64,000 nt of DNA from Platanthera guangdongensis (GCA_039583875.1 CM077151.1:25290208-25354207), one strand, 5' to 3'; shown: positions 45,482 to 57,701, counted from the stretch's first letter. The notes: a model not told the origin generated them from the sequence alone. Translations and numbers: made by a program.

Positions 45482-46572
45482 CGTGTTTTTAAGCATTGTT
45501 GATGTCACGGGACGAAGTTTCAAAATTTGTTGGCGATGTAAGTCCTCGATCTTTTGGGAATCACTGGATAACTGCAACCAAAAATAATATCAGACAACAG
45601 CATATTCACACTGACGAAAGAAATATGTTAGACAAGTCACCTTAGGTACAGTGAGAACTCGTCCCGGAGCCTGAGCCAATGTTTCTGCCATATTTAAGCC
45701 ATTAGTAGTGCTTGAACTTATTGGTGCATGACTAGTTTGCAAGGAAGATGATATCCCTTGACCATTTACTCCAGCTATAAGAGGCACTTCTGCCAAAGCA
45801 GATGTCCAACCATCACTCCCGATGATAGCAGAAGCGCTCAGTGGAAGAATATCAATGGCAGTGCCTAAATTTAAAGAAGCTACCCTGGTTAAATCTGACC
45901 CCAAATGCTTTTCTTCGGCTCCAAGTGATGGAAAATCTCTTTCAAAGGAAGATTTAGTAATTCCTGAGACCACACTTCCAGCAGAAAGAATGGCATTGCT
46001 AGAATCATGCCCAGATTTTTTAAGCCAAGGCTCAACCCGCCTTCCCGATACCAAGGACTGAGATCGTCTCAAGAAATCTTTTTCGTACGTGTTATTAGTT
46101 AATGAATCTGGATAACTGGAGAAACCATTATCGAGCAAAAGCAGCCTCTCTCTTTCTCGAAAATCAAGATCCCTCTCCCTGTCTCTCTCCCTATCTCGAT
46201 GGCTCCGGCCAAAACTATTGAAACCCCGTGAAGGAAACTCCTTCTCCCATCCCATGGAACCATTACTGCTTGTACTTCTCAGGAAAGGTGGAGAGGTTCT
46301 ATCGGAGAAAGGCAGCGGACGAGGAGCATCGTGATCACAAACACTCAAAGGCAATCTGTTTCTTGAAGAGAAACCACCAGTATGTTCATCTGCTGCTGAA
46401 ACAATGCACATGGAATTAATTAGCATGTATTGAAATCAAAGGAAGATCAAAAGAACATAGTACCTGAATGCAAGGACCCACCATGGTGGTTTGAGTTGCT
46501 GTTGCCAGTTGCAGTGCTACTGCTTGTCACTTTATACCACTCTGGAACAAAAGTTGGCTCACTTCGCTCCAT
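45482..46572 (-). CDS. Plant MERSEP-type conserved protein, first three coding exons
   Basis: Minus-strand exons are 46572-46464, 46395-45641 and 45571-45482. They join in frame (109, 755 and 90 nt) with GT...AG borders: donor G|GTACTATG, acceptor TTGTTTCAG, donor AAG|GTGACTTG, acceptor GGTTGCAG, donor ACG|GTGAGTGG. The product, 318 residues so far, opens MERSEPTFVPEWYK, a start I recognise from a conserved plant family of unknown function sometimes labelled Mediator-subunit-1-like. It is Ser-rich, with an Arg/Asp/Glu block (RDRERDRERDLDFRERERLL, about residue 110) and a conserved FERDFPSLGAEEK motif. It is probably nuclear, by inference. The 3' end was not found, so the gene may continue at lower coordinates, be truncated, or be split by repeats. 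It is the only clear host gene in the window. Confidence 0.75.
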
Positions 46573-47700
46573 TGCTAATAAGAACCATGATCTAAGACAT
46601 AATTTGAAGCGGAACCAGTGCTTGAATTATGCTAACTTCCATATAAACATCAGGAATAGAATCATCTACCAACGTTTCTCTCGGTATTTTGAACATATAA
46701 AATAACAAAAGCCACCTTCAATCCTATTTATTATAAAATGATGAAGAACGGCCCCAAACAGGCTATATGTAAACAGGCTTGCACTGGCAAAGCCACAAAA
46801 TAGGAATACTGCCCTAGAATCCTTCCATGGTCACCAATAATGCAGCAAGACTAAATGGTTCCAAAAATCACAAAAACGGAAGAGATGGGATCGCAGGCAT
46901 AGGCTACCATCATCGACGATGCGAATCAGAATCCCTGATCTCAAAATCACTGGAACCAACGCATAACACACAAGACGCAAAGAACCCTACAAAAAGTGCG
47001 CATCCCGCAGTCACAAAACCCCCAAAAGGTTCAATAAACGTAGATCAGGAAGCCCGGACCATCAATTCCGTGTTGTCGGCGACGCAAGAATAGGAAGGGG
47101 AAGGAGAAGACGAAAGGAAAAGGAATACAATACTTCCCTAAACGAGAAGCGAAAGGTTCGCTCCAAACTCTGAAACCCTGAAGTTCTCCTCGATGCCGGA
47201 AAGTTTCAAGTTGGTTTTGAAACGGCGCGGGTATTTGGACGAGAAGACAGAGGTCGCTGGCGCAAAGGAGGATTAGGTATCCCCAAAAGGATCTCACTCA
47301 CACTCTCTCTCTCTCTCTCACTCTCTCTCTCTCTCTTCTGTCAAATCACTCTTTCTCTCTCTCTCTCCCTCTCTCTCTCCGTGTGCTCCTGCGCTCAATC
47401 CCCGTCCTCTTGTTATTCCCTCTAACGACGTCGCTTAAATTCCCACTCGTACTCTATTTCTTCCTCGAGCGAAGCGATTTTCTTCAGTCTCTCTCTCTCT
47501 TTCCCTCTCTTTCTCTGTCCGCCTCTCTGTGAGTGATTAGGGTTTCAGGGAGGCGGTAGTGTTTAGGAGCGGAAGCGGTTCGGATTCAGGATGATGGAGG
47601 GAAACGGCTGCAACGGAAGGGTTTCTCGCCCGCTCGCTCTTCTCTCTGCTTCTATATTATCCAAGAAAACCGAACGGTACGGAAAAGGAAACCTGAGGAG
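46573..47700 (-). promoter_or_regulatory. 5' leader, intron and promoter of MERSEP-type gene
   Basis: Just upstream of the ATG the minus strand reads TTCTTATTAGCA, an acceptor-like AG, so a 5'-UTR intron is likely. Further upstream, 47298-47385 is a GA-rich tract on the minus strand (CTCTCTCT on the plus strand), a common plant leader or promoter element. Bases 47400-47620 are GC-richer and would hold the transcription start. No clear TATA box was seen. Exact exon borders cannot be set by eye. Confidence 0.4.
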
Positions 47701-47724
47701 GAGAAACAGAGATAAATGTAATTA

Positions 47725-49131
47725 TTATGATTATTATTATTATTATTATTATTAAATTACTATTCTCCTTGCACCTTCATTTTGGGATAATGATAGTGCA
47801 TACATCCACGGGCGGATTTAGAGGGGAGCTCGAGGGACACTAATCCTTCCATTATTCTTCAAAATTGGTGTATTTCAGTATTTGGATTTCTCTCGTCGAG
47901 ACAATGAATTTGACTACTTATATGTCAAAAACGGTGGCCAGATGAATGAGAAACAGCTCTGATAAGACGTAAACGTTCATTTTTTTTGAAGGAAGTTGAT
48001 GCATGATCCCCCATGTTAAAATTTTAAGAACGCAGCGCCACATTCAAAAAAAAATTATGCATCTGCATTATCAATTTGTGCACCCCATTATTAATTTTCT
48101 GAATTCATCATTGTATGCATCCAACTCAAAATTTTTTGATCATCATAAATTAAAAAGGCCTAAGTTTTAGGACTTTAGACACATTGCACCCTCAATAAGG
48201 GAGGGGGGAGTTTGGTGCATTACACCCTTAATTAGGAGGGGTTGATACATTGTACCCTTCCTAAAGATGCATTCGCTCAAGACTCAAGAAAATGAATGCA
48301 TCAAAGACAAAGATTGAGAGAGGAACTTCCTCGATCCATTGTAATCTAAGTGCTATTAATTCATGCCTCTTTCGTGTTTAAGTATCCAACTTTGTGGGTA
48401 AGGGAGATTAGCAAGAAAAGAATAAGAAATGTCATCCTCATCTAATGACTAATATATCAAAGTGTCATATTTATACTTTCAGAGGATGCAAAGTATCATA
48501 TTCATGCTTTTGTGTGTGCAAAGTGCAAAATAATGGGTGCAAAATGTTAAAACCCCCAATTGAGGGGTGTAATGTGTCAAAAGCCCTAAATTTTTTAGGT
48601 TATTCTATTTTTAATATACTCATATAGTAGCTTATTCTATTTTTAATATAAAACTTGTGTCTAGAAGCAAATTTATGTATTCTCTTCTTCGCTTAGCCTT
48701 AATTATAGCATATGTCCATGTATGTAAAAATGTCTCTGTGTAATGAGTATGTGTTTTAATTTTTAACATCAAGAAATAAAATGTACAAAATTCACTCGTT
48801 GTTTTACATTGAATGTGATCTGCTACGTTGTCAGCAAAAACTGATCGGTGGATGCCCAAACAGCAAAAGGTCCATACTGACGTAAAACAAAATATCATAT
48901 AAAATATTTTGTGCAAATGAAAAGGATCTGGATCCCCTAAAGGGAGCCTAAATTCTCATATAAACATACATTTTAAAAAAAATTAAATTATAATGAGAAA
49001 GTGAAGTAGGGGAGTAGAAGAGCATGGTTTGGTCTCTTAAGGAGCAATAAATAAATAATACAAAACATGGGAGTTAAAATCAAAGAGAATACCAGAAGTT
49101 AGCTGGTAAGTGGGTCTTTTTGGTCGATTAC
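47725..49131. other. Intergenic; ATT microsatellite, no gene seen
   Basis: An ATT run lies at about 47725-47757. Bases 48000-48560 repeat the idea TGCACCC/ATTAGGAGGGGT several times (CACCCTCAATAAGGGAGGG, CACCCTTAATTAGGAGGG, ACCCCCAATTGAGGGGTG), probably an old local repeat. No coding signal was seen. Confidence 0.45.
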
Positions 49132-49344
49132 GACTCCGTTTGGCATGGCGGTGGCGATCGAGGCTATGAATCATCGTTCGTGAACACCCGACCTTACCTA
49201 AGAAATTACATCCCCTTTTTTGTTTAAAACTAATTCTCTTTTATTGGCGACGGTCATAACCATTGTTATGTCAAACATACATTTTATAACAGTGGCATAT
49301 TTGTCCAAATCCATCGGAGCAGAAACGCCGCTCCAAATGGAGTC
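49132..49344. mobile_element. MITE of the CTCCGTTTGGC family, 213 bp
   Basis: The left end is GACTCCGTTTGGCATGGCGG and the right end reverse-complemented is GACTCCATTTGGAGCGGCG. Flanks are TTAC and TAAA, close to but not a clean TWA duplication. It is related to the split MITE at 6033/12686 through GGCGGTGGCGRTC and CTCCGTTTGGC. Confidence 0.65.
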
Positions 49345-52273
49345 TAAACCGGAGTTACATCAACCGTTAGAATATTGGGCTGATTAGATGCTTGATATGG
49401 GCTCAAATGAGCTTAGCTTATGGAACTTGAACCGTTCTCATAGAATGCACAACAACTACATTTGAAACGCATTTGTCTTATAAGTACAATCCATGATGAA
49501 TATCAAAAGAAATATTTTGCTAAGTTGTATAGATACGGGGTGTGCAAAAAACAAACATTTCAAATTATCACATTCTTCTATAATTTATTAAAACTAACAT
49601 ATCTGATGTCAGGAATACACTTATACAAAAACTGTATTTGCGTCCCTCATTGTAGCTCTTTCATTTGCATTTCACTCTCTCATTATATATTGTGTGCAAT
49701 ACAGTTTTGTTTAAATGATCTTTTTATTTCAATGTTGTAAGCATTTTTCTTGACATAACTCTGACTAAGTGCATTTCATGGACAACGAGAATTGAATCTA
49801 ACCTTCCAACATATGAATAAGCTTCTAGGTGCGACATCTCATGATCATGAAGTCCACATATAGCTTTCAGACTCCACTCATTTAAATGTATACTTTTTTG
49901 TCCTTTAAGTGAGAACTTGCAACCTCGTCTCTTTGAACTTGATTTTCCCGTTAATACCCAGCCATCTCACAACCAAGGATAACTTTAGGTTTGAGCATGC
50001 TTGTAAGTTTGGCAGCACTTTGTATGGTAATGAAAAATCTCAAATGCATAGCAATGCTTCATGTCTAATCCATCAAATCATCCTTACCAGGAAATATATT
50101 GATGTAACATGATGCTTTCCAACGTCAATTTGCATTTTAGGATTTGCCTCTTCATAAGATAATAAAGAGGTTATTTAGAAAACAACACTACCGTATATAC
50201 TTTAACACAACATTTTAACAAACATAAAATACAAATACACATATCTCTAATTAGCTTCAATTCAACAACACTATCTAAAATACCACACGAGTTTTTACTA
50301 CTAAGGATGAATAAGAGACAATCTTCATCTAAAGGTTGTATAGGAGAGCTACATCGACAGAAAAGTAGAGGATCACCTGGAACAGTAGAGGAAGATGGGT
50401 TAATACCTCGAACTTAGATATTTATATAAAAAACCTAAACCCTAAAATGATTTCCAACAAAAAAACGGCAGAGGAAGATGGGTTCCTCGCCCCTGGGGAC
50501 CTTCGGGATGCCAGCAGTGATAGCTGCCCCGACATAGGTACCCTCTGGCGATGCCAATTTGAAAGAGGATGATGCAGGAAGATGAGTGATTCCTCAAACT
50601 AGAAGCAATAAAAAACAAGGCAATGAGTGATTACTTGTTTGGCGGGGATTGGGAAAAAGATAGAAGATTAGAGGAAGGCACAATCTTCTTCTCCCTTGCG
50701 GCACCATAGAAATGAGTTATGGTTGTGGATTGCACGGAAAGTGGGGACTATGGAAATGAGTGATTAGGGCTACACCGTAGAAATGAATTTAGGGTCTACA
50801 CTTAGCCAAATATGCTCTCCACACAGCATCGCTCTTTTATAAATGTCCATTATCAAATCTTTTTGTTATCAGCAAATCATGAACAAAATTATTTAAAAAA
50901 TCAGGAACAGAAGAATTATTTCCGACTCCACAAATTCCTCCACACACAATGAATCGCAGAAAACCAAATGAAAAACAAGAATGAAATGAGAACATGGGAG
51001 GAAGAAGGAATCCATTTTTCCACAAATGCATGTTGGAAAACAGTATATAGATGACCATCAATTCCAACAATCCCAAGGGTCCAATTCTGCCCAATTTAAC
51101 AAACCCTAAAGGAACCCAAGAGCACCAAATTCACTCTCGATCAACCACTAGCAATATGAAATGCACACAAGTTCCTCGCCCATCTAAAACTAAAAATATA
51201 AAATTGAGATCTTCACTACCTTCGAGCTCTTAAGTCTTTTAAGTTCACCAAAACATGCCAAGGGCCCGTATGATTGGACGAAAAAGGGGACATGAAATTA
51301 AACTTGGGTCATTTTCAATTAAATTTAACATCCCATTTCAATTTTGAAGCCTCAATTCAACCAGACAGAATGAAATGTTTGCTGATAGGGGGAACAATTT
51401 TACTTTAAAGTTTTTGCTCCACCAACATATGTGCATGGAAACCAATATGTTTCAGCTATAATTGGCAGCTCATTACAACACCAGCTGACATTACTGCAAT
51501 ATCACTAATACCAACAATTAGATGTTTGGTACTGTGCAAAATCACAGTGAAAAACTGACAGAGAAAGGGAAAAAAATCTTCATTACAAAAATAGAAATAA
51601 AACTGGCACAATCCCATGTACTCATTTTGATGGGCAGCAAATTCACAAGTCAAGCCATGGAAACCAACAAATATAAGCGGCCAGTCTGATCTTGGTTGAA
51701 GATTTCGCTCCCCGCCGAGGAAATGCGATGATTTCCAGACTCTACAACGGCATCAGAATCATCATAGAATTTGTTCTTTCCTTCCATCGTACTAACAGAG
51801 TAATGCTGGCGCGGATGAAATTCTGTCCAAAATGATCATTTAACCTTTAAGCTCATTGAGAAAAGGCGGAATAATTAGGGCGCCCAGCAGGAAGCAAAAG
51901 CTTAATCTCGTGGTATGGGGCGGGCTGGTGCTAAGAGAGCGATCGAAGGATGACGGTGAGCAGCGAGCTACTGCCACGAACTGAAATGGTGAAGAAAACT
52001 CTTAGTATTCCATAAAGCGCCATCTCCTTCTCCACATCGTGCATGCACATCCTGCATCCTCATCGCTGACTTGCATATTCCGCTACAATTCCAGTCAAAC
52101 GATGCGACGCACACACTCCCTGCCTGCGCCTTCCATTCACAATCTGAAATAAGATTATCATCCACAAAATTGACTGATTATATGAGAATGCTGTCCTAAA
52201 TGATCTAATGTAAAATTGTGCGCGTAATATAGGTCATGAGACTCTCCAACTACACCAATTTGTATTAGATATT
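49345..52273. other. Intergenic, nothing recognised
   Basis: AT-rich. GAGGAAGATGGGTT occurs twice (about 50388 and 50470), hinting at a small duplication. No gene, element end or RNA motif was identified. Confidence 0.5.
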
Positions 52274-52417
52274 GTGATTTTAACAAATGCTATTATAATA
52301 CATGACAATTAAAAATATTAAATCTCATGTCGGGATGCATCTGTATCCTCAGTGCACATAATATAGATCATGTTTGTCGACAAAAACCAATTGATTTTAG
52401 GCTGGACATATGAATTC

Positions 52418-52602
52418 TGTAAAAAGAGAGACGCACGAGAGAGAAAATCACCCTGAATTTTTATTATATTAAAAGAATAAGAGTACATACACTTATATAG
52501 AGGGAGAGACTTCTACATTTACAACGTGGGACTAAATAAACTATACATGGGCCAATACAAATGGGCCTCTCCTAATGGGCTTAATCTATTTTATCTTTAA
52601 CA
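52418..52602 (-). repeat. 3' LTR of minus-strand Copia
   Basis: On the minus strand it reads TGTTAAAGATAAAATAG to CTCTTTTTACA, 185 bp. It is about 10 bp shorter than the 5' LTR, mainly lacking one GGGAGAAAGA unit. Confidence 0.9.
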
Positions 52603-52613
52603 CTCCCCCTCAA
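52603..52613 (-). promoter_or_regulatory. Polypurine tract
   Basis: TTGAGGGGGAG on the minus strand directly precedes the TGTTAAAG start of the 3' LTR. Confidence 0.8.
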
Positions 52614-53534
52614 GCTGGAGCGTACAAGTCATAAGCGCCAAGCTTGGATAAGATCTGATAGTACAAAGCCCGACAGAGAGCTTTGGTGAAAATATCAGCA
52701 ACTTGACTGGATGCCAAGACATGTTCCAATACTATCTTCTTTGATTGAACCTTTTCTCGAATGAAGTGACAGTCAAATTCGATATGCTTTGTGCGCTCAT
52801 GAAACACCGAATTCTTGGCAATATGTATGGTTGTTTGACTATTGCAAAGCAGGGTAGCAAGAGAGGAGAGTTTGAGACCCATATCACTGAGTAGACCCTC
52901 AAGTCAGGTGACCTCAGATACGACCACCGTCATAGCACGGTACTCAGCCTCAGCAGATGAGCGAGCAATAACAGTCTGTTTCTTGCTACGCCAGGTAATA
53001 CGATGTCCACCGAGGTAGGTGCAAAAACCAGTTGTGGAGCGTCTATCATCAAGAGACCCTGCGTAGTCAACTTCAGAGTACGCAACAAGAGATAAGGAAG
53101 TCGATGGTTTATAAACAAGTCCTTGTCCAGGAGCCTTCTTTAAATATCTGAGAAACCGCTCGACGGCTTGGAGATGAGGTCTGAGGAGTATGCATGAATC
53201 GGCTTACAACTCCAACAACAAATGAGATATCAGGTTGTGTAACTGTGAGGTAGATTAGTTTCCCCACCAAGCGTCGATAGTACTCTGGATTGGAAAGAAC
53301 AGAGTCATTCCCAGAGTCATGTGCAGACAACTTATGATTCATATCAATCAGAGTGTCTGTAGGTTTGCATCCAGAATAGCCCGCACTTTGTAGAAGATCA
53401 ATGCAATACTTCCGTTGAGATAGGACCAGACCATCAGGTGCATCCAGAATAGCCCGCACTTTGTAGAAGATCAATGCAATACTTCCGTTGAGATAGGACC
53501 AGACCATCAGGTCTTCTTGCAATCTCAAGTCCAA
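52610..53534 (-). pseudogene. Copia RT connection and RNase H, frameshifted
   Basis: In minus-strand order: LVLSQRKYCIDLLQSAGYSG, YYRRLVGKLIYLTVTQPDIS, then FKYLRR-like sequence in another frame, ITWRSKKQ-like sequence opposite 52980, and LCNSQTTIHIAKNSVFHERT and HIEFDCHFIREKVQSKKI at the end (52882-52610). The RNase H catalytic stretch opposite 52930-53118 is in a separate frame. The C-terminal AYDLYAPA abuts the PPT. Confidence 0.8.
53367..53512. repeat. 73-bp tandem duplication inside Copia RT
   Basis: Bases 53367-53439 are repeated exactly at 53440-53512 (GCATCCAGAATAGCCCGCAC to CCATCAGGT). Because 73 is not a multiple of 3, the duplication shifts the frame. It codes for the RKYCIDLLQSAGYSG segment, which therefore appears twice. 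Confidence 0.95.
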
Positions 53535-53538
53535 GAAA

Positions 53539-54348
53539 TTATCGCAGATTACCCAGATCTTTTGTCTGAAAGACGGAGTTCAGATGTTGTTTGATATTCT
53601 GGATCTCGATGGTGTCGTCGCCCGTGATCAGAATGTCATCCACATAGACAAGAAGAAGAACAGTCCTTGTTGCTTGATGACGAGTAAAAAGAGAGAAATC
53701 AGCAGAGCTCCGAGTGAATCTCATCTCGCAAACCACTTTACTGAACTTATCAAAGCAGGCGCGAGGGGATTGTTTGAGACCATATATAGACTTCCTGAGA
53801 TGACATACACGAGACTCCCCCGTGGTCTCAAACCCAGGTGGTTGGTGCATATACACAGTCTCTTGGAGATCGTCATTGAGAAAAACATTTTTGATGCCCA
53901 TTTGATGAAGGGGTCATTGGCGGTGCACACCAAGAGAGATCAGAACCCGAACAGTATTCAGTTTTGTCATCGGAGAGAAGGTTTTGTCATAGTCGAGGTC
54001 ATATTGCTGAGTGAAGCCTCTGGCCACAAGACGAGCTTTGAGATGATCAATTGTTCCATCAGGAGCATGTTTGATTGTAAAGACTCATTTGCAGCTAACA
54101 CAAGACTGATCAGGAGGAAGAGGAACAAGGTCCCAAGTCTGGTTAGCCCAGAGAGTCATCATCTCTTCGTCCATGGTCATACGCCAGCCCGGATGTTGTA
54201 GAGCGTCCTGCAAAGAGTTAGGAAGGAAAATAGTGGAGAGAGAGGGCAAAAGTGCGAAGAGGTGGAGAGAGGCGATGGAGGGATACATAGTTTCCCATGG
54301 GATGAGCTGTAGAGGGTAGTGCTTGATCGTCAGTGCGCAGAATATCAT
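53539..54348 (-). pseudogene. Copia reverse transcriptase
   Basis: The N-terminal part (54348-54085) has LQDALQHPGWRMTMDEEMMT and NQTWDLVPLPPDQ. The open piece 53901-53539 has [39 protein letters not shown] and the active site [14 protein letters not shown], intact YVDD. A gap in frame lies between them near 53910-54080, where DGTIDRLKARLVARGFTQ-like sequence is still legible. The conserved WFDK is CFDK here. Confidence 0.85.
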
Positions 54349-54441
54349 CAGTAGAAGAGGGTTGTTGTCGGCCTGCTATCCGGGATGAGCGTCGAGTGTA
54401 TACACGGAGAGGTGGAGGAGGAGGGAGAGGTGGTGAGCTTG

Positions 54442-55500
54442 TCACTGGAGGAGGGGAAGATATGGGAGGCAGAGATGTGACGGGGATAGCCGGACGAGGA
54501 ATAGTGGACTGAGGTGGTAGAGCGAATTGTGGGAGAAAAAACTTTCATCTTCATTAAAGGTAACATCAGCGGAGACGAGTACCTTATTGACTGTGAGAGA
54601 GTGGAAAACATACCCCTTTTGAGTATGAGAGTAGCCAACAAAGATACATTTGGTGGCGCGAGCGTCACTTGGTGGTCCGAGAGAGTGAACATAGCATGTA
54701 CAGCCAAATGTACGAGGCGTGAGAGAGAATGAAGACTTAGAAGGAAATAGGAGACCGAACGGAGAAGCAAAGTTAAGCATGGAGGAGGGCATGCGATTAA
54801 TGAGATAGCAAGCAGTAGAGACAACAAAGTTCAAATATTCGGCAGGAACATGCATTTGAAGCATGATTGACCGAGTGACATCACAAAGATGGTGATTCTT
54901 CTGCTCAGCCACATCATTTTATTGGGGGGTGCGCACACGAGGTTTGATGAATTATCCCAAATTCGGTGCATAAATTTGAGAAGCTGCGACCAATATATCC
55001 ACGATCATTGTCAGTGCGAATCGTTTGTACTGTAGTAGAAAAATGCGTACATATTTCAACTATAAAGACACAAAAGACAGAAATCAGTTCAGTACGATCA
55101 CGAAGTAGATAAAGCCATGTGAGCCGTGAATAGTCATCAATAAATGTTACAAAGTACCGATAACCAAAAATACTGGGAACTCTATAAGGACCCCAGATAT
55201 CAGAATAAACTAAAGAGAACGAAGTACTACTCAGATTACATGCAGGGGGGAAAGAAACACGATGTTTCTTGTACTAAAGATACATGATTCACAAGAAAAC
55301 TCTTGTAAAGAGACATCAGGAAGAGCCTTCTTGAGAATCGAAAGAGTAGCCAAGACGACGATTTTAATTGACAGAGGGAACAACAGAGAGTGAAGTGGGA
55401 AGAACATCCAGGAGATAAAGCCCGTTTGACAGCCGTCCTCTACCAATGATAGTCCGTGTTCGACGATCCTGCATGACAAAAGAAGAGAGAAAATATTAGA
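54442..55500 (-). pseudogene. Copia integrase, fragmented
   Basis: The piece 54912-54442 carries AEQKNHHLCDVTRSIMLQ, the segment after the catalytic Glu, and the C-terminal GYSHTQKGYVFHSLTVNKV. Upstream, opposite 54950-55230, RVFGYRYFVTFIDDYSRLTW-type and IRTDNDRGYIGR-type words occur in mixed frames, so the catalytic core is present but interrupted by stops. Confidence 0.75.
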
Positions 55501-55576
55501 CAACAATCAAGATCGTGAGCCAGCCTATTAATGGACAGTAGGTTGAAGGGAGATCCCGGAACATGAAGGACCGAGG

Positions 55577-55808
55577 TTAATGATAGAGTAAGAGTAAGTT
55601 GTAGATCAGCAGCTCCAGACGCCGGAGTAGTGTCGTCATTTGCCACAGTGATAAACTTGGGATACTCGATGTGCATGTACTGAGGAGGTTTCTGAGAAGC
55701 AATGTGATGGGTGGCTCCAAAATCCAAGATCCATTGAGAGCTGTAAGAGAGACAAGAGATACCTTCAGTAGAGAAAGAAGCAACTGAGCCAGAGGAACGG
55801 TTGACCAC
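55577..55808 (-). pseudogene. Copia protease with altered active site
   Basis: The minus strand reads CLSYSSQWILDFGATHHIAS. The usual Copia motif is W-LDSGAT-H, so the active-site Ser is Phe (DSG to DFG), which should inactivate an aspartic protease. Downstream are YPKFITVANDDTTPASGAA and LTSVLHVPGSPFNLLS, which are normal for the family. Confidence 0.8.
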
Positions 55809-56041
55809 GCCTTGGAGCTGCAGGATCTGTAGACAGAGGTCATTGATATCCTTCTGAGCAATTGAAGGGGCTCGATGGAAGAGGGACCTGTAGGAGCAGC
55901 AACGGCAGTAGTAGCAGTATGATGAGGAGACAAACCATGTTTGCGATAGCAGGTAGTTTCAAGATGTTCATCACAACAACAATAGGTACACTTGAGAGTA
56001 GAGCGTCCCGCACGTCCCCGACCACGAGACGTGAAACGACC

Positions 56042-56793
56042 TCACCGAGTAGAAGAGCCTCGGCCAGAGGGAGCAGGAGTAGGGAGTAGGGGCTGCTGGA
56101 GCAGAGCCGGAGAGAAACTGGCTAGAGCCTCGGGAGGTGGTGTAACTTTGAGCGTCATTGAGCAAACATCAGACAGAGAGGGTATAGTAGAATAGGAGAG
56201 AATCTGGGTCCGGACGCTGTGAAGATGACTAGGAACACGGGCCATCAACATAGCGATCCCAACAGTCTCCTTATGTGTCCGTTGAGTAGCAAGGCCTGCA
56301 AAGAGAGGTTGGTATTGTATCCAGGCCTTTACCAGGGTCCTGGCCTTTGCAACGAAGGAAGTTAAGTCGCTGGTGGGTCCAAGATCCAGTGATTGAAGAA
56401 CGGAGATAATGTCAAAAAGGTGTTGTAAGCTATCCTTGCCATAGTATAGTGAGTGCAATTCATCCCACATTTCCTTAGCCGTTTCGTAATACATTGTCAT
56501 GCGGTAAGACTCTGTGTCCATAGAGTTAAGCATCGAAGATTAGATCTGACTGTCATCGCGAAGCCAGTCATCAGAAGGGTCAGCAGGTCTGGACCGAGTA
56601 AGGTGAGCGAGCAGACCCTTTGTCTGCAGAACACGACGAACGGAATGAACCCATTCGACAAAGTTGGCCTTTCCACTGAGAGAGATAGAGGTGATGCAAA
56701 GTTCATCAAAAGTTCATCACGAACCTCAGGAGGCAGGGCAACAACACGGGCGGGCAGAGAAGGGGTAGCCACTGTTGAGTCACTAGATGTCAT
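56042..56793 (-). pseudogene. Copia gag (UBN2 type)
   Basis: The N-terminus at about 56793 is followed by a frameshift near 56535. The main piece (56533-56042) has MTMYYETAKEMWDELHSLYY and LQSLDLGPTSDLTSFVAKAR, the UBN2 gag pattern. A CCHC knuckle (CYYCCDEHLETTCYRKHG-like) is opposite 55930-55990 in another frame. Confidence 0.75.
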
Positions 56794-56819
56794 GGCGGAT
56801 AGCAGAAACAGGCCGGGCG

Positions 56820-57689
56820 GCTAGCAGCTGAGAGCAACGGACTGAAGCAGCACAGAGCAAACCGCGAGAGAGAACAAGCGGTGGACACGAGCAGGAGCTC
56901 GCAAGGGAGAAGCAGTTCGCAAGGTAACAACAAGAGGCGGACTGGAGCAAGAGCTCGCAAGGGAGAAGAAAGGCGAGCTACTTGGAGCAGTCCGCAACAA
57001 GCTGGGGAAGAGAATCCGTGGCGGGTAGGCTATCCGCGGCGGACTGAAGCAGACCGCAGCGGGCTAGGGAACAAGCTGCAGCGGGAAGCGAACTGAGCAG
57101 AGAAGAAAACAGGTCGCGGCGACCTGAATCAGACCGCGGCGAGAAGGAGCAATGAGCTAGGAAGAGCAGGTCGCGGTGACTTGAAGCAGGGTGCGGCAAC
57201 TAGAAGCAGGTCGCGGCGAGGAGCAAGAAGCAAGGAATAGAAGGTCCGGCGACTTGAAGCAGGACGCTGCGACTTGAAGCAGGTTGCGGCGAGAAGGGGC
57301 AAGAAGCAAGGAAGAGCGGGTCGCGGCGAATTGAAGCAGGGCGCGGCGACTTGAAGCAGGGCGCGGCGACTTGAAGCAGGTCGCGGCGACTTGAAGCAGG
57401 TCGCGGCGACTTGAAGCAGGTCGCGGCGACTTGAAGCAGGTCGCGGCGAGAAGTCAATAGCCCGTGGACCCTACGAGTTAGAGAGAGAAGGATATAAGAA
57501 GCTCGAGGAGGAAGGTGGAACCACGGAGAAAAGAGGAAGCGGGTTAGAACGAAGCAGCCCGCAGTAGCCAGGCGGCTACGGCGGTTAGAGAGAAGGGAGG
57601 GTAGGATCAGGTAGTCCGGAGGAAGGGATCAGTCCGCTAGCGAGTAGAAGTGGCGGATAAAAACCGGAGACCGCAGGAAGGGACGTCTA
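56820..57689 (-). other. Copia leader with GC-rich repeats
   Basis: This is untranslated leader between PBS and gag. It is unusually long (about 870 bp) and made of relatives of GGTCGCGGCGACTTGAAGCA. No conserved reading frame was seen. Confidence 0.6.
57321..57440. repeat. 20-bp tandem array, six units
   Basis: TCGCGGCGACTTGAAGCAGG repeats every 20 bp from 57321, the first two units with substitutions, and a half unit follows. It lies in the leader of the minus-strand Copia element. Confidence 0.95.
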
Positions 57690-57701
57690 CCTCTGATACC
57701 A
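57690..57701 (-). promoter_or_regulatory. Primer binding site, initiator-Met tRNA type
   Basis: TGGTATCAGAGG on the minus strand, immediately inside the 5' LTR. Confidence 0.85.

Noticed and set aside
47592..47700. ATGATGGAGGGAAACGG as a plus-strand gene start
   Set aside because: No open frame of useful length follows, and the region is best explained as the promoter/leader of the minus-strand gene.
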